Assembly (NCBI GenBank): GCA_024236415.1
Contig: JACKKN010000007.1
Coordinates: 124,001-188,000 of the forward strand
Origin: Hyphomicrobiales bacterium
GTDB lineage: Bacteria > Pseudomonadota > Alphaproteobacteria > Rhodospirillales > JACKKN01
Direction: 5' to 3'
Length of the DNA stretch: 64,000 nucleotides
In this document: positions 44,485-55,300 of the stretch, piece by piece
How positions within the stretch are numbered: the first letter of the stretch is position 1
How the letters are laid out: each line of letters starts with the position of its first letter
Translations under genes and position numbers: made by a program
Notes under the pieces: generated by a model
Databases searched by the model: none
Told to the model about the DNA's origin: nothing
What the model saw: only the letters and a program-made list of their open reading frames with translations

Positions 44485-45609
44485 ATGCGCATCGGTTCGC
44501 AGATCATCGCCCTGGCCGCGGTCGCCGGCGTCCTTGCCGGCGGCTGGTTTCTGTGGCCGGCCGAGGGCCAGGTGGCGAAGGGTGGGCCCGGGGGCGGTCC
44601 CGGGGGCGGCCCCGGGGGCGGTGTAGCCGGGAAGGGCGGCGGCGGCGCCACCCTGGTGCTGGTCGAGCCCGTGCGCCTGGCCGACAACACCACCGTGGTG
44701 CGGGCCATCGGCACCGGCGAGGCGCGCCGCTCGGCCACCATCCACGCCGCCACCACCGGCGAGGTCAAGGAGGTCGCCTTCGAGCCCGAGCAGCGGGTGG
44801 AGAAGGGCCGGGTGCTGCTGCGCCTGGACGCCGAGCACCAGCGCCTGGCCGTGCGCCTGGCCGAGGTGGCGGTCAAGGAGGCGCGCCGCGCCCTGGGCCG
44901 GCTGGAGAAGCTGGCGCCGTCGGGGGCCGCCTCGCGGGCCCGCCTGGAGACCGCCCAGGCCGAGCTGGAGAGCGCCGGCCTGCGCCTGGACCAGGCCAAG
45001 GTTGACCTGCGCGACCGCACCGTGTACGCCCCCTTCGACGGGGTCATCGGCCTGACCGACGTGGACGTGGGCGACCGCATCACCGACGAGACCCCCATCG
45101 CCACCCTGGACGACCGCTCGTTCATCAAGGTGGCCTTCGCCCTGCCCGAGGAGTACGCCGCCCGGGTCGCCGTCGGCACCCTGGTCACCGTGCACCCCTG
45201 GTCGGCGCCCAAGCGGCGCATCGACGGCTTCGTCTCGGCCACCGGCAGCCGCATCGACCCGCAGACCCGGTCGCTGCGGGTGGAGGCCGAGATCCCCAAC
45301 GACGACGACAGCCTGCGCCCCGGCACCTCGTTCGGGGTCGAGATGACCTTCGTCGGCGACGCCTACCCGGCGATCCGCGAGGTGGCGGTGCTGTGGAGCC
45401 GCGACGGCGCCTACGTCTGGCGGGTCGTCGACGGCCGCGCCGGCAAGGTGTTCGTCCGGATCGTGCACCGCGACGCCGGCCGCATCCTGGTGGACGGGCC
45501 GCTGAAACCCGGCGACGAGATCGTGGTCGAGGGGGTGCAGAGCCTGCGCCCCAACCAGGCCGTCAAGACCCGGCCGTTCACGGCCGATAGCGGCGGAGCC
45601 CAGTCGTGA
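44485..45609 (+). CDS. RND efflux periplasmic adaptor (MFP)
   Basis: A 374-residue membrane-fusion protein. It has an N-terminal membrane anchor (about 6-24), a glycine-rich linker (GGPGGGPGGG), a lipoyl/barrel-sandwich region split by a helical hairpin (about 85-175), a beta-barrel with VYAPFDGVIGLTDVDVGD before it, and a membrane-proximal domain. It joins the inner-membrane pump to an outer-membrane channel. It overlaps the pump gene by four bases. No outer-membrane factor gene is in the window. The upstream TetR-type operators suggest induction by a ligand. Confidence 0.93.
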   Translation: MRIGSQIIALAAVAGVLAGGWFLWPAEGQVAKGGPGGGPGGGPGGGVAGKGGGGATLVLVEPVRLADNTTVVRAIGTGEARRSATIHAATTGEVKEVAFEPEQRVEKGRVLLRLDAEHQRLAVRLAEVAVKEARRALGRLEKLAPSGAASRARLETAQAELESAGLRLDQAKVDLRDRTVYAPFDGVIGLTDVDVGDRITDETPIATLDDRSFIKVAFALPEEYAARVAVGTLVTVHPWSAPKRRIDGFVSATGSRIDPQTRSLRVEAEIPNDDDSLRPGTSFGVEMTFVGDAYPAIREVAVLWSRDGAYVWRVVDGRAGKVFVRIVHRDAGRILVDGPLKPGDEIVVEGVQSLRPNQAVKTRPFTADSGGAQS

Positions 45610-48600
45610 CCGTGCGCGCCAGCGACCTGCCGTCCCTGGCCGTGCGCCGGCCGACCCTGATGGTGGTCCTGAACCTGCTGATCATCATCGCCGGGCTGGC
45701 CGCCCTGCTGGGGGTTGAGGTGCGCGAGCTGCCCGACGTGGACCGGCCCACGGTGACCGTGCGCGCCTACTTCCCCGGCGCCTCGCCCGAAACCATGGAC
45801 GCCGAGGTGACCAGCGTCATCGAGGGCGCCGTGGCCCGGGTCTCGGGGGTCAAGACCATCAACGCCGCCAGCGAGGAGAACAACTGCCGGGTGCGCGCCG
45901 AGTTCGACCCCAACGTCGACCTGAACGACGCCGCCAACGACATCCGCGAGGCCGTGGCGGCCATCGAGCGGGCCCTGCCCGAGGGGGTCGAGGACATCAC
46001 CATCGTCAAGGCCGACGCCGACGCCGCGCCGATCATCCGCCTGGCCCTGGTCGGCGACTCGCTGTCGCAGGAGGCCCTGACCCGCCTGGCCGAGGAGGAC
46101 GTGTCGTCCGAGCTGGCGGCCATCCCCGGGGTCGCCGCGGTGTACCTGTTCGGCAACCAGCGCAGCGTGCTGCGGGTGGTGGTGGACCCCCTGCGCCTGG
46201 CCAGCTATGGCCTCAGCATCGACGACGTGGCCCGGGTCCTGGACAGCACCAACCTGGACGTGCCGGCGGGCAGCTTCAAGTCCGACGACCAGTTGTTGCT
46301 GGTGCGCGCCGACGCCTCGGTCTGGCACCCGCGCGAGGTCGAGCGCCTGCAACTGCGCGACGACGTCACCCTGGGCGACGTGGGCCAGGCCTTCTACGGC
46401 CCCGCCGAGGCCGAAAGCTACAGCCTGTTCAACGGCCGCAAGGTGGTGGGCATCGGCATCGTGCGCCGGGCCCAGTCCAACACCATCGCCATCTCCGACG
46501 CCGTGGACCGGGCCATCGGGAGCCTGAACCAGCGGTTCAAGGGGGTCGAGCTGGTCAAGATCTCGGACGAATCGCGGTTCATCCGCGGCTCGGTGCGCGA
46601 GGTGGTGATCAGCCTGTCCATCGCCGTGGTGGTGGTGATCGCGGTGATCCTGCTGTTCATGGGCAGCCTGCGCCCGACCCTGATCCCGGCGGCGGCCATC
46701 CCGGTGGCCCTGATCGGCACCGTGGGGGCGATCTGGCTGGCCGGGTTCTCGATCAACATCCTGACCCTGCTGGCCCTGGTGCTGGCCACCGGCATGATCG
46801 TCGACGACGCCATCGTGGTGGTGGAGAACATCGAGGGGCAGCGCGCCCTGGGCCGCCAGCCCTTCGCCGCCGCCGTGGTCGGCACGCGCCAGGTGTTCTT
46901 CGCCGTGCTGGCCACCACGGCGACCCTGGTCTCGGTGTTCCTGCCCATCGCCTTCCTGCCCAGCACGGCGGGCAAGCTGTTCACGGAATTCGGTTTCGTG
47001 CTGGCCTTCGCGGTGGCCATTTCGTCGCTGGTGGCGCTGACGCTCGGCCCCATGCTGGCCTCGCGCCTGCCGGCCAAGGCCAAGGCGGCGGACAGTAAGC
47101 CGTCGCTGCGCGCGGCCCTGGGGCGGCGGCTGATGGCCGGGTACCGGCGCATGCTGGAATTCACCCTGTCGGCGCGGCTGCTGGTCCTGGGCGGCACGGT
47201 GGCGGTGGCCATGGTGGCCTTCGCCCTGTACCCGTCCATCGACCGCGAGCTTCTGCCCAAGGAGGACCGCGGCGCCCTGCTGCTGATGATGCAGGGCCCG
47301 GACGGGGTCGGCCTCGACTACATGGACCGCCAGTCGGCCCAGGCCGAGGCCCTGCTGGAACCCCTGCGCCGGTCGGGCGAGGTGCAGAACGTGTTCGCCA
47401 TCGTCGGCCGCTGGGACCTGAACCGGGTGTTCATCGTCGCCCCCCTGGCCGACTGGGACGCGCGCGACCGCAGCCAGGCCGAGATCATCGCCAGCCTGCG
47501 CCCCGGCATCAGGGCCATCCCCGGCGCCCACAGCCGGTTCCGCACCCCCAACAGTCTGAAGCTGCGCCGCGCCGGCGGCAGCCTGGAATTCGCCCTGACC
47601 GGGTCCAACTACCGCGACATCGCCGCCGCCGCGGTCGCCTTCGTCGACGCCATGCACGAACGCCTGCCCCAGTTCGAGGACCCCGAGGTCGAGTTCCAGC
47701 AGACCCAGCCCCAGCTCTCGGTCAAGGTCGACCGGCGCCGGGCCGAGGACCTGGGGGTGCCGGTGGACGGCATCGTCGCCACCCTGCGCGCCATGGTCGG
47801 CGGCTACGAGGTGACCGAGCTGAACGTGCAGGACCGCACGGTGCCGGTGCTGCTGGAATCCGCCGCCGGGGTCATCGAGGGGCCGGGCGACCTGTTCAAC
47901 CTGTTCGTGGCCGCCGGCAACGGCGCCATGGTGCCCCTGTCGGCCTTCATCGACCTGGAGGAGGAGGGCATCGCCGCCGAGCTGGACCGCACGGCGCAGA
48001 AGCGGGCGGTGGAGATCGACGTGCCCCTGCCCGACGGCTACGCCCTGCAGACCGCCATGGACGACGTGCGCAGGCTGGCCGACGACATCCTGCCGGCGGG
48101 CATCGGCCTGCGCTACCTGAACGAGGCGGCGACCCTGGAAGACACCTCCTACGAGGTGGCGATCACCTTCGGCGTCGCCGTGCTGGTGGTGCTGCTGGTG
48201 CTGGCGGCCCAGTTCGAGAGCATGCTGTGCGCCCTGGTCATCATCCTGACCGTGCCGTTCGGCCTGGCGGCGGCGGTGTTCTCGCTCAAGCTGACGGGCA
48301 CCACCATCAACATCTATTCCCAGATCGGCCTCGTGATGCTGGTCGGCCTGATGGCCAAGAACGGCATCCTGGTGGTCGAGTTCGCCGACCAGTTGCGCGA
48401 CCGCGGCCGCTCGGTCCACGACGCCATCCGCGAGGCGGCCATGACCCGCCTGCGCCCGGTGATGATGACCATGCTGTCGACGGTGCTGGGCGCCCTGCCC
48501 CTGATCCTGGGCAGCGGCCCGGGTTTCGAGGCGCGGCGCGCCATCGGCTGGGTGGTGTTCGGGGGGCTGGGCATCGCCACCCTGTTCACCCTGGTGCTGA

Positions 48601-48728
48601 TCCCGGTGATCTACAGCCTGCTGGCGACCCTGGCGCCGCCCCGGGCCCACGCCGGCGTGCGCCTGGACCGCGAGCTGCGCGACCTGGAAGGCGCCCCCGT
48701 CACGGCCTTCGAGCGGGCCGCCGAATAG
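45606..48728 (+). CDS. RND multidrug efflux transporter (AcrB-like)
   Basis: A 1040-residue inner-membrane proton-driven transporter starting at GTG 45606. Two repeats of a large periplasmic loop and transmembrane bundle are present. The proton-relay aspartates are in TGMIVDDAIVVVENI (TM4) and the lysine in GLMAKNGILVVEFADQ (TM10). The short hydrophilic N-terminus and PDVDRPTVTVRAYFPGAS block match the HAE-1 drug-pump branch rather than metal pumps. Substrates cannot be told. Full length, no defects. Confidence 0.95.
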   Translation: MTVRASDLPSLAVRRPTLMVVLNLLIIIAGLAALLGVEVRELPDVDRPTVTVRAYFPGASPETMDAEVTSVIEGAVARVSGVKTINAASEENNCRVRAEFDPNVDLNDAANDIREAVAAIERALPEGVEDITIVKADADAAPIIRLALVGDSLSQEALTRLAEEDVSSELAAIPGVAAVYLFGNQRSVLRVVVDPLRLASYGLSIDDVARVLDSTNLDVPAGSFKSDDQLLLVRADASVWHPREVERLQLRDDVTLGDVGQAFYGPAEAESYSLFNGRKVVGIGIVRRAQSNTIAISDAVDRAIGSLNQRFKGVELVKISDESRFIRGSVREVVISLSIAVVVVIAVILLFMGSLRPTLIPAAAIPVALIGTVGAIWLAGFSINILTLLALVLATGMIVDDAIVVVENIEGQRALGRQPFAAAVVGTRQVFFAVLATTATLVSVFLPIAFLPSTAGKLFTEFGFVLAFAVAISSLVALTLGPMLASRLPAKAKAADSKPSLRAALGRRLMAGYRRMLEFTLSARLLVLGGTVAVAMVAFALYPSIDRELLPKEDRGALLLMMQGPDGVGLDYMDRQSAQAEALLEPLRRSGEVQNVFAIVGRWDLNRVFIVAPLADWDARDRSQAEIIASLRPGIRAIPGAHSRFRTPNSLKLRRAGGSLEFALTGSNYRDIAAAAVAFVDAMHERLPQFEDPEVEFQQTQPQLSVKVDRRRAEDLGVPVDGIVATLRAMVGGYEVTELNVQDRTVPVLLESAAGVIEGPGDLFNLFVAAGNGAMVPLSAFIDLEEEGIAAELDRTAQKRAVEIDVPLPDGYALQTAMDDVRRLADDILPAGIGLRYLNEAATLEDTSYEVAITFGVAVLVVLLVLAAQFESMLCALVIILTVPFGLAAAVFSLKLTGTTINIYSQIGLVMLVGLMAKNGILVVEFADQLRDRGRSVHDAIREAAMTRLRPVMMTMLSTVLGALPLILGSGPGFEARRAIGWVVFGGLGIATLFTLVLIPVIYSLLATLAPPRAHAGVRLDRELRDLEGAPVTAFERAAE

Positions 48729-48749
48729 GCGGCGCCGCGGGCCCTTCGA

Positions 48750-48840
48750 GGCTCGCTCCGCTCGCACCTCAGGGCGAGGCCGAGCCAATTTCTTGACCTC
48801 ATGCTGAGGAGGGCCGCAGGCCCGTCTCGAAGCATGGCCC
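48750..48840. repeat. Alphaproteobacterial REP-type element
   Basis: CTTCGAGGCTCGCTCCGCTC and, inverted, CCTCATGCTGAGGAGGGCC with CGTCTCGAAGCATGG form the well-known intergenic palindromic repeat type found in many alphaproteobacteria. It lies between convergent genes. Confidence 0.7.
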
Positions 48841-48843
48841 AGG

Positions 48844-49218
48844 CTATCGGTCGTCGTCCGGCACCGGGAACGACCGCCCGTCGTAGCGGGTGACCGGCAG
48901 GGCGTCGATCTCGGCGCGGGTCAGGTTCTCCAGGCAGAAGGCGTTGACGGCGTAGGCCTCGGGCGCGACCCGCGGGCGGTGGAAGGTGTAGATGCCGCAG
49001 GTGCCGCAGAAGTAGTGCCGCGCCGTGCGGCTGCCGAACTGGTATTCCACCAGGTCGTCGGCGCCCTGCAGCAGGCGGAACTCGTCGGCCTGGGCGCGCA
49101 CCATGACGGCGTTGCGCCGGGTGCAGATGGAGCAGTTGCACACCCCCGCGCCCTTGAGGTCCGTGTCGATCTCGAATTGCACCCGCCCGCAGTGGCAGGA
49201 ACCGTGGTAGAGGGTCAT
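48844..49218 (-). CDS. GFA-family zinc protein
   Basis: A 124-residue protein of the glutathione-dependent formaldehyde-activating enzyme family. Zinc ligands are visible as GSCHCG, CNCSICTRR and CGTCGIYTF. Many members are of unknown activity; a GSH-linked reaction is only suggested by the family name. It is 22 bases downstream of glnE on the same strand. Confidence 0.92.
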   Translation of the reverse strand: MTLYHGSCHCGRVQFEIDTDLKGAGVCNCSICTRRNAVMVRAQADEFRLLQGADDLVEYQFGSRTARHYFCGTCGIYTFHRPRVAPEAYAVNAFCLENLTRAEIDALPVTRYDGRSFPVPDDDR

Positions 49219-49240
49219 GGTCGGCGTCTCCCGTCCCAGG

Positions 49241-52200
49241 TCACGCCGCGCCCTGGGCGTCGCCGCGGACGGCCCACAGGGCCGTGGCCGGGTCCTCGAT
49301 CAGGGTGCGGAAGTGGCCGTAGGTGCGCTCGGCCGTTTCGCGCATCAGCGCCACCAGGGAGTTGAAGTCGGGCACGCCCGTCAACTGCGCCAGCTTGGGC
49401 TTGAGGGCCGCCGGGATGGCCTGGTCCGGGTCGTCGCTGTCGTGGGGGGTGCCGACGCCCTCCAGGGTCAGGCGCAGCATGCCCTGCAACGCCTGCCACA
49501 GGTCCAGCGCCGCGATCAGGTCGTTGGCCACCGCCGGTTCCAGCAGGCCGGCGTCGCGGATGCGGCCCAGGGCCCGGTGGGTGTTGGTGTCCAGCACCTC
49601 GGGGTGGTCGTGGGCGTGGCGCAGTTGCAGGTACTGGGCCATGAATTCCAGGTCCACCAGCCCGCCGCGCAGGTGCTTGACCGACCAGATGTCGTCGGTG
49701 TGGTGCTCCTTGTCCATGCGTCGGCGCATGTCGGCCACGTCCATCAGCAGGGCCTCGGGGTCGCGCCGGCGGGTCAGCACCTTGCGGATCTCGTCCTCGA
49801 CCGCGTCCGCCAGCTCGATCGGCCCGGTGATCACCCGGCCCCGGGTCAGGGCCATGTGCTCCCAGGTCCAGGCGTCCTCGGCCTGGTACTTGGCGAAGGT
49901 CTCGAAGCTGCAGGCGATGGGTCCGGCGTTGCCCGACGGGCGCAGGCGCATGTCCACCTCGTACAGGCTGCCCTCCGAGGTCTGGGCGGTGATGGCGTTG
50001 ATCAGCCGCTGGCTGAGGCGGGCGAAGTACTGGCTGGCGGCCAGGGGCTTGCGCCCGCCGCTGGACATCTCGGTCCCCGGCGGCACGTCGTAGACGAAGA
50101 TCAGGTCCAGGTCCGAGGCCCGGGTCATCTCCCGCGCGCCCAGCTTGCCCATGGCGATCACCGCCATGCCCGATTTCAGGATCCGCCCGTGCGGCGCGGC
50201 GAAGGCGTCGATGATGCGCGGCAGCAGGCGGCGGATGGCGGTCTCGGCCACGTTGCTCAGCGCCTCGGCCGCCGGGCGCGGCTCGATCTTGCCGCTCAGC
50301 ACCTGGATGCCGACCTGGAACCGCCGGTCGTTGGCCCAGCGGCGCGAGATGTCCAGCATGTCCTCCTCGTCGCGGGCCTGGGCCAGCTGGCGGTCGATCT
50401 CCTCGTCCAGGAACTCGGGCGACGGCGGCGGGTCGAAGAAGTCGCCGGTCAGCACGCTGTCCAGCACCGCCGGCCGGTTGGCCAGGTGGTCGGCCAGCTT
50501 GGGCGCGCTGCCCATGAGGTCGGCCAGCAGGTCCAGCAGCTCGGGCTTGGCGTGGATCATGGAGAAGAGCTGCACCCCGGTGGGCACCCGCGACAGGAAC
50601 TCGTCGAACTTGATGAACGCCGCGTCGGGGTGGGCGACCCGGCCGAAGGCGGCCAGCAGCACCGGCACCAGCTCGGTCAGGATCTCGCGCGCCCGGGCGC
50701 TGCGCACGGCGCGGTAGCGCCCGTGGTGCCAGCCGCGGATGGCGCCGTCCACCGCCCGCGGGTTGGCGAAGCCCAGGGCCTCGAGGGTCTTCAGGGTCTC
50801 GGGGTCGGGCTCCGAGCCGGTGAACACGAGATTTCCTTCGGCATGCTCGCGCCCGCCCAGGGACGGCGCGTCCTCGAACAGCTCGGCGTAGTGGCTCTCG
50901 ACCGTGCGCAGGCGCGCCAGCAGGGCGGCGGCGAACGCGTCGCGCCCGGCGAAGCCCAGGAACACGGCCAGGCGGTTCAGGGCCGCCGGGTCCCGCGGCA
51001 GGGTCTGGGTCTGCTCGTCGTTGATCATCTGCAGGCGGTGCTCGACCCGGCGCAGGAACTCGTAGGCCTCGGTCATCTCGGCGGTGGTGGCCGCCGACAC
51101 CTGGCCCAGGGCGGTCAGGGCGGCCAGGCCGTCGACCGTGCGGCGGCGGCGCACCTCGGGCACCCGGCCGCCCCAGATCAACTGCTGGGTCTGGGCGAAG
51201 AACTCGATCTCGCGGATGCCGCCGCGGCCCAGCTTGACGTTGTGGCCGTTGACGGCGATGGCGCCGCCGCCCTTGTGGGCGTTGATCTGGCGCTTGATGG
51301 AATGGATGTCCTGGATGGCCGCGAAATCCAGGTTCTTGCGCCAGATGAAGGGGCGCAGGCGTTCCAGGAACTGGGCCGCGGCGGCCCGGTCGCCGGCCAC
51401 CGGGCGGGCCTTGATCATGGCCGCGCGCTCCCAGTTCTGGCCCAGGCTCTCGTAGTACAGCTCGGCCGCCAGGGCCGACAGGGCCAGCGGGGTGGCGCCC
51501 GGGTCCGGCCGCAGGCGCAGGTCCATGCGGAACACGTAGCCGTCGGCCGTGCGCTCGTCCATGACCTTGACCAGGTTGCGCGCCAGGCGCACGAAATGGT
51601 TCTGCAGGCCGTCGGGCGCGTCGCTGCGCACCACCTCGTCGTCGTACAGCACGATGATGTCGATGTCGCTGGAATAGTTCAGCTCGCGGCCGCCGAACTT
51701 GCCCATGCCCAGCACGATCAGGCCCGAGCCCGCCTCGGGGTCGCCGTCGTCGGGCAGGGCGATGGCGCCGCGGGCGGCAAGCTGGCGCAGGGCCTGGGCG
51801 CAGGCGCAGCCCAGGGCCGCCTCGGCCAGGTCCGACAGGGCGGCGGTGACCCGGGCCACGTCCCAGGTGCCGGTGATGTCGGCGAGGGCGATGGCCAGGG
51901 ACGCGCGGCGCTTGGCCCGGCGCAGCGCCCGCCCCAGGCCTTGGTCGCCGGCCGCGGTGCCGTCGCGCTTCAGGTCGACGAGGCCGGCCATGACGTCGTC
52001 CAGGCAGGCATCGGGCCCGCGCCCGAACAGGTCCAGCGCGAACACCGGCTCCTTGACCGCCACCAGGGTCAGGTAGTCGCTGTTGCCGAACAGGGCGTCC
52101 AGCAGGGCCCGCGCCGCCGGGTCGTCGGCCAGGGCCCGTCCGCGGGCCGCCGGGTCGTCCGCGGCGGCCTCGCCGGTCAGCGCCTCCAGGGCCTCGATCC

Positions 52201-52285
52201 AGCGCTGGCGGCCGGTCTCGGCGCGGGCCGGATCGGCGGCCCGCGGGCATTGCTTTTGCTCGGATGCGAAGCCGAAATGGTGCAT
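49241..52285 (-). CDS. glnE: Bifunctional glutamine synthetase adenylyltransferase/deadenylase
   Basis: A 1014-residue GlnE that adenylylates and deadenylylates glutamine synthetase according to PII state and glutamine. Two nucleotidyltransferase domains are intact: GMGKFGGRELNYSSDIDI in the N-terminal deadenylase half and AMGKLGAREMTRASDLDL in the C-terminal adenylylase half. The ATG 52285 is chosen because earlier in-frame codons extend across the divergent promoter region. It is divergent from the AsmA-like gene with about 90 bases between. Confidence 0.96.
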   Translation of the reverse strand: MHHFGFASEQKQCPRAADPARAETGRQRWIEALEALTGEAAADDPAARGRALADDPAARALLDALFGNSDYLTLVAVKEPVFALDLFGRGPDACLDDVMAGLVDLKRDGTAAGDQGLGRALRRAKRRASLAIALADITGTWDVARVTAALSDLAEAALGCACAQALRQLAARGAIALPDDGDPEAGSGLIVLGMGKFGGRELNYSSDIDIIVLYDDEVVRSDAPDGLQNHFVRLARNLVKVMDERTADGYVFRMDLRLRPDPGATPLALSALAAELYYESLGQNWERAAMIKARPVAGDRAAAAQFLERLRPFIWRKNLDFAAIQDIHSIKRQINAHKGGGAIAVNGHNVKLGRGGIREIEFFAQTQQLIWGGRVPEVRRRRTVDGLAALTALGQVSAATTAEMTEAYEFLRRVEHRLQMINDEQTQTLPRDPAALNRLAVFLGFAGRDAFAAALLARLRTVESHYAELFEDAPSLGGREHAEGNLVFTGSEPDPETLKTLEALGFANPRAVDGAIRGWHHGRYRAVRSARAREILTELVPVLLAAFGRVAHPDAAFIKFDEFLSRVPTGVQLFSMIHAKPELLDLLADLMGSAPKLADHLANRPAVLDSVLTGDFFDPPPSPEFLDEEIDRQLAQARDEEDMLDISRRWANDRRFQVGIQVLSGKIEPRPAAEALSNVAETAIRRLLPRIIDAFAAPHGRILKSGMAVIAMGKLGAREMTRASDLDLIFVYDVPPGTEMSSGGRKPLAASQYFARLSQRLINAITAQTSEGSLYEVDMRLRPSGNAGPIACSFETFAKYQAEDAWTWEHMALTRGRVITGPIELADAVEDEIRKVLTRRRDPEALLMDVADMRRRMDKEHHTDDIWSVKHLRGGLVDLEFMAQYLQLRHAHDHPEVLDTNTHRALGRIRDAGLLEPAVANDLIAALDLWQALQGMLRLTLEGVGTPHDSDDPDQAIPAALKPKLAQLTGVPDFNSLVALMRETAERTYGHFRTLIEDPATALWAVRGDAQGAA

Positions 52286-52377
52286 ATTTACCTGTCCCCG
52301 GGTTCGCTGCACACTGGGGGATCGTGCCACCCCGGTCAAGGCCAACCTGGGGCGGCCCACCGGGTGCGAGGGCGAGG

Positions 52378-55300
52378 GTGATCAAGCGCACGTTTCGGGG
52401 ACTGATCCAGTTGACCGCCGGTCTGGCGGCGGGCCTGGCCATCGTCGCCGCGATCGTCGCCTGGAGGCTGTCGGCGGGGCCGATCTCGCTCGGCTTCCTG
52501 ACCCCGTACCTGGAACGGGAGCTGAACGGGTTCCACGAAAGCTTCCGCATCGGCCTCGACGACACGGTGCTGACCTGGGCCGGGGCCGAGCGGGCCCTGG
52601 ACGTGCGCGTGGTCAACGTGCGCGCCACCCGGCCCGACGGCTCGCTGATCGCCGGGGTGCCCGAGCTGTCGGTCTCGCTCAGCGCCCGGGCCATGCTGCA
52701 GGGCGTGGTGGCGCCGCAGCAGATCGAGCTGTTCCGGCCGCGCCTGCGCCTGCGGCGCAAGGAGGACGGCCGGCTGGAGCTGGGCTTCGCCGAGGCCGAG
52801 GGCGCCGGCACCGGCGGCGGCGCCGACCTGGTGGCCGTGGTGCTGGACGAACTGGCGGCGGCGCCGGCCCGCGACAATCCCATGAGCTACCTGACCCGGT
52901 TCAACATCGTCGACGCCGACCTGGTGGTCGAGGACCGGCGCCTGGGCACCACCTGGCAGGCGGAACGGGTGCAGATGACCCTGACCCGCTCGACCGCCGG
53001 GGTCGACGGGCAACTCTCCTTCGCCCTGCCCCTGGACGGGGCGACGGCCGACATCTCGGTGGCCGGCGAGTACAAGGCGGCCAGCCGGCGCACCGACGTG
53101 GGGGTCAGCTTCGGCCAGATCAATCCACGCGCCCTGGTCGCCCGCCTGCCCATGGCCGAGGACCTGCGCCGCCGCCTGCCGATGCTGGCCGGGCCGGTGC
53201 GCGGCACGGTGACGGCCTCGGTCGCCGCCGACGGCAGCATCGAGTCCGTGGGCTTCGACGTGACCGGCGAGGCGGCCGTGCTGACCCTGCCGGCGCCCGT
53301 GGCCCAGGACCTGCCGCTGCGCGCCCTGCACCTGCAGGGCCGGGTCGACGGCGCCCAGGAGACGGTGGAGGTGACGCACCTGGAGCTGGACCTGGGCCCC
53401 GACGGCGGGCTCGAGCTGCCGCCGCCGGCCAAGCACCGCTGGCCCCTGCGCACGGCGACCCTGAAGGGGCGCTACTTCATGGCCACCGGCCGGGCCGAGA
53501 TCGACCGCCTGGAGGCCGACCTGGACGGCGCCAGCGTGGCCATCGCCGCCAACCTGGACGACCCCGGCCCGGCCATGGCCATCAACGCCAAGGGCATCCT
53601 GCGCAACGTCAAGGTCAACGAGCTGAAACGCTACTGGCCCAGGGCCTGGGGCACCGACGCCTGGAACTGGTGCGCGACCCACATGGCCGACGGGCGGATG
53701 TCCGAGGCCAGCGCCCACGTGATCCTGCGCGGCGACGGCAAGGGCGGCTTCGCGGTCGAGAAGCTGAACGGGGAGATGGCCCTGGACGGGGTCAGCGTCG
53801 ACTACCTGCCGCCCATGCCCAAGGTGCGCAAGGCGGCCGGCAAGGCCCAGTTCGACACCAAGGTCTTCACCATCGCCGTCGAGCACGGCGAGGTCGAGGG
53901 CCTGACCGTGACCAAGGGCGACCTGTACTTCACCGGCCTGGACGAGAAGGACCAGTACCTGACCGCCAAGCTGGGCATCGAGGGCCCGGTGCGCAGCGCC
54001 CTGACCCTGATCGACCACGAACCCCTGGGCTTCGCCGGCGAGGTGGGCATCGACCCGGCGGTCACCCGCGGCCAGTCCTCGACGGTGCTGAACCTGCACT
54101 TCATCCTGGAGAAGGACGTGACCCTGGAGCAGGTCGACGTCTCGGCCGTGTCCCAGGTCACCGAGGTCGGCATCAAGAACGCCCTGCTGAAGCAGGACAT
54201 CAGCGACGGCCGCCTGGACCTGCGCGTCGACAAGGACGGCATGGACGTGATCGGCAACGTGGAATGGGCGCGCATCCCGGCGCAGCTGGCCTGGCACGAG
54301 AACTTCGCCGCCGACGCCGAGTTCCGCAGCCGCTACGACCTGACCGCGTTCGTCGGCGAGGTCGGCACCCTGGGCCTGGGGTTCGACCTGGACCCCTTCC
54401 CCGGCGACTTCATCCGCGGCGCCGTGGGGGCCGAGGTCAACTACACGGTGTTCGACGACAACCGCCAGCGCCTGCAGGCCAAGGCCGACCTGGCCGACGT
54501 GTCGCTGGTGTTCCCGGCCCTGGGCTGGACCAAGGACAAGGGGGTCGAGGGCACCGCCACCATCGACGTCAACCTGCGCGGCGAGGCGGTCACCGGCATC
54601 CCCTATTTCGGGGTCACCGCCGGCGACCTGGCGGTGCTGGGCGCGGCCACCTACACCCAGCCCGACGGCGCCGGCCGGACGACCCTGAAGCAGATCGACT
54701 TCAGCCGCATCTCCTATGGCCGCACCGACCTGAAGGGCACGGTGGCGCCCGGCGCCGACGGCGTCTGGTCGGCGGCGGTCCAGGGCGCCAGCTTCGACCT
54801 GGCGCCCCTGTGGTCCGAGATCATGACCCAGGGCTCGCGCTTCACCGAGGAAGGCGAGGAGGGCATGATCACGGTCCCCTACCGCCTGAAGGCCCAGGTC
54901 GACCGGGTCTGGTTCTCCGAGGACAAGTTCGTGTCCAGCGTCAACGCGGCGCTGGAGCGGCGCGACGACATCTGGCGCCAACTGGTGTTCACCACCGAGT
55001 TCCCGGGCGGCCACGCCTTCGCCCTGACCATCTCGCCCAAGACCGAGACCACCCGCCAGCTCGCCGTGCACGCCGAGGACGCCGGCCAGGTGCTGAAGAC
55101 CTTCGGCATCTACGACAACATGGTCGGCGGCGTGCTGGACGTGGCGGCGGTGATCAACGACGGCCAGGCCGGCTCGCCGGTGGGCGGCAAGGTCATGGTC
55201 GAGGACTTCCACGTGGTCGACGCGCCGACCCTGGCCCACCTGGTCAGCATCCTGGCCCTGACCGGCATCCTGGAGAGCCTGCAGGGCAAGGGCCTGAGCT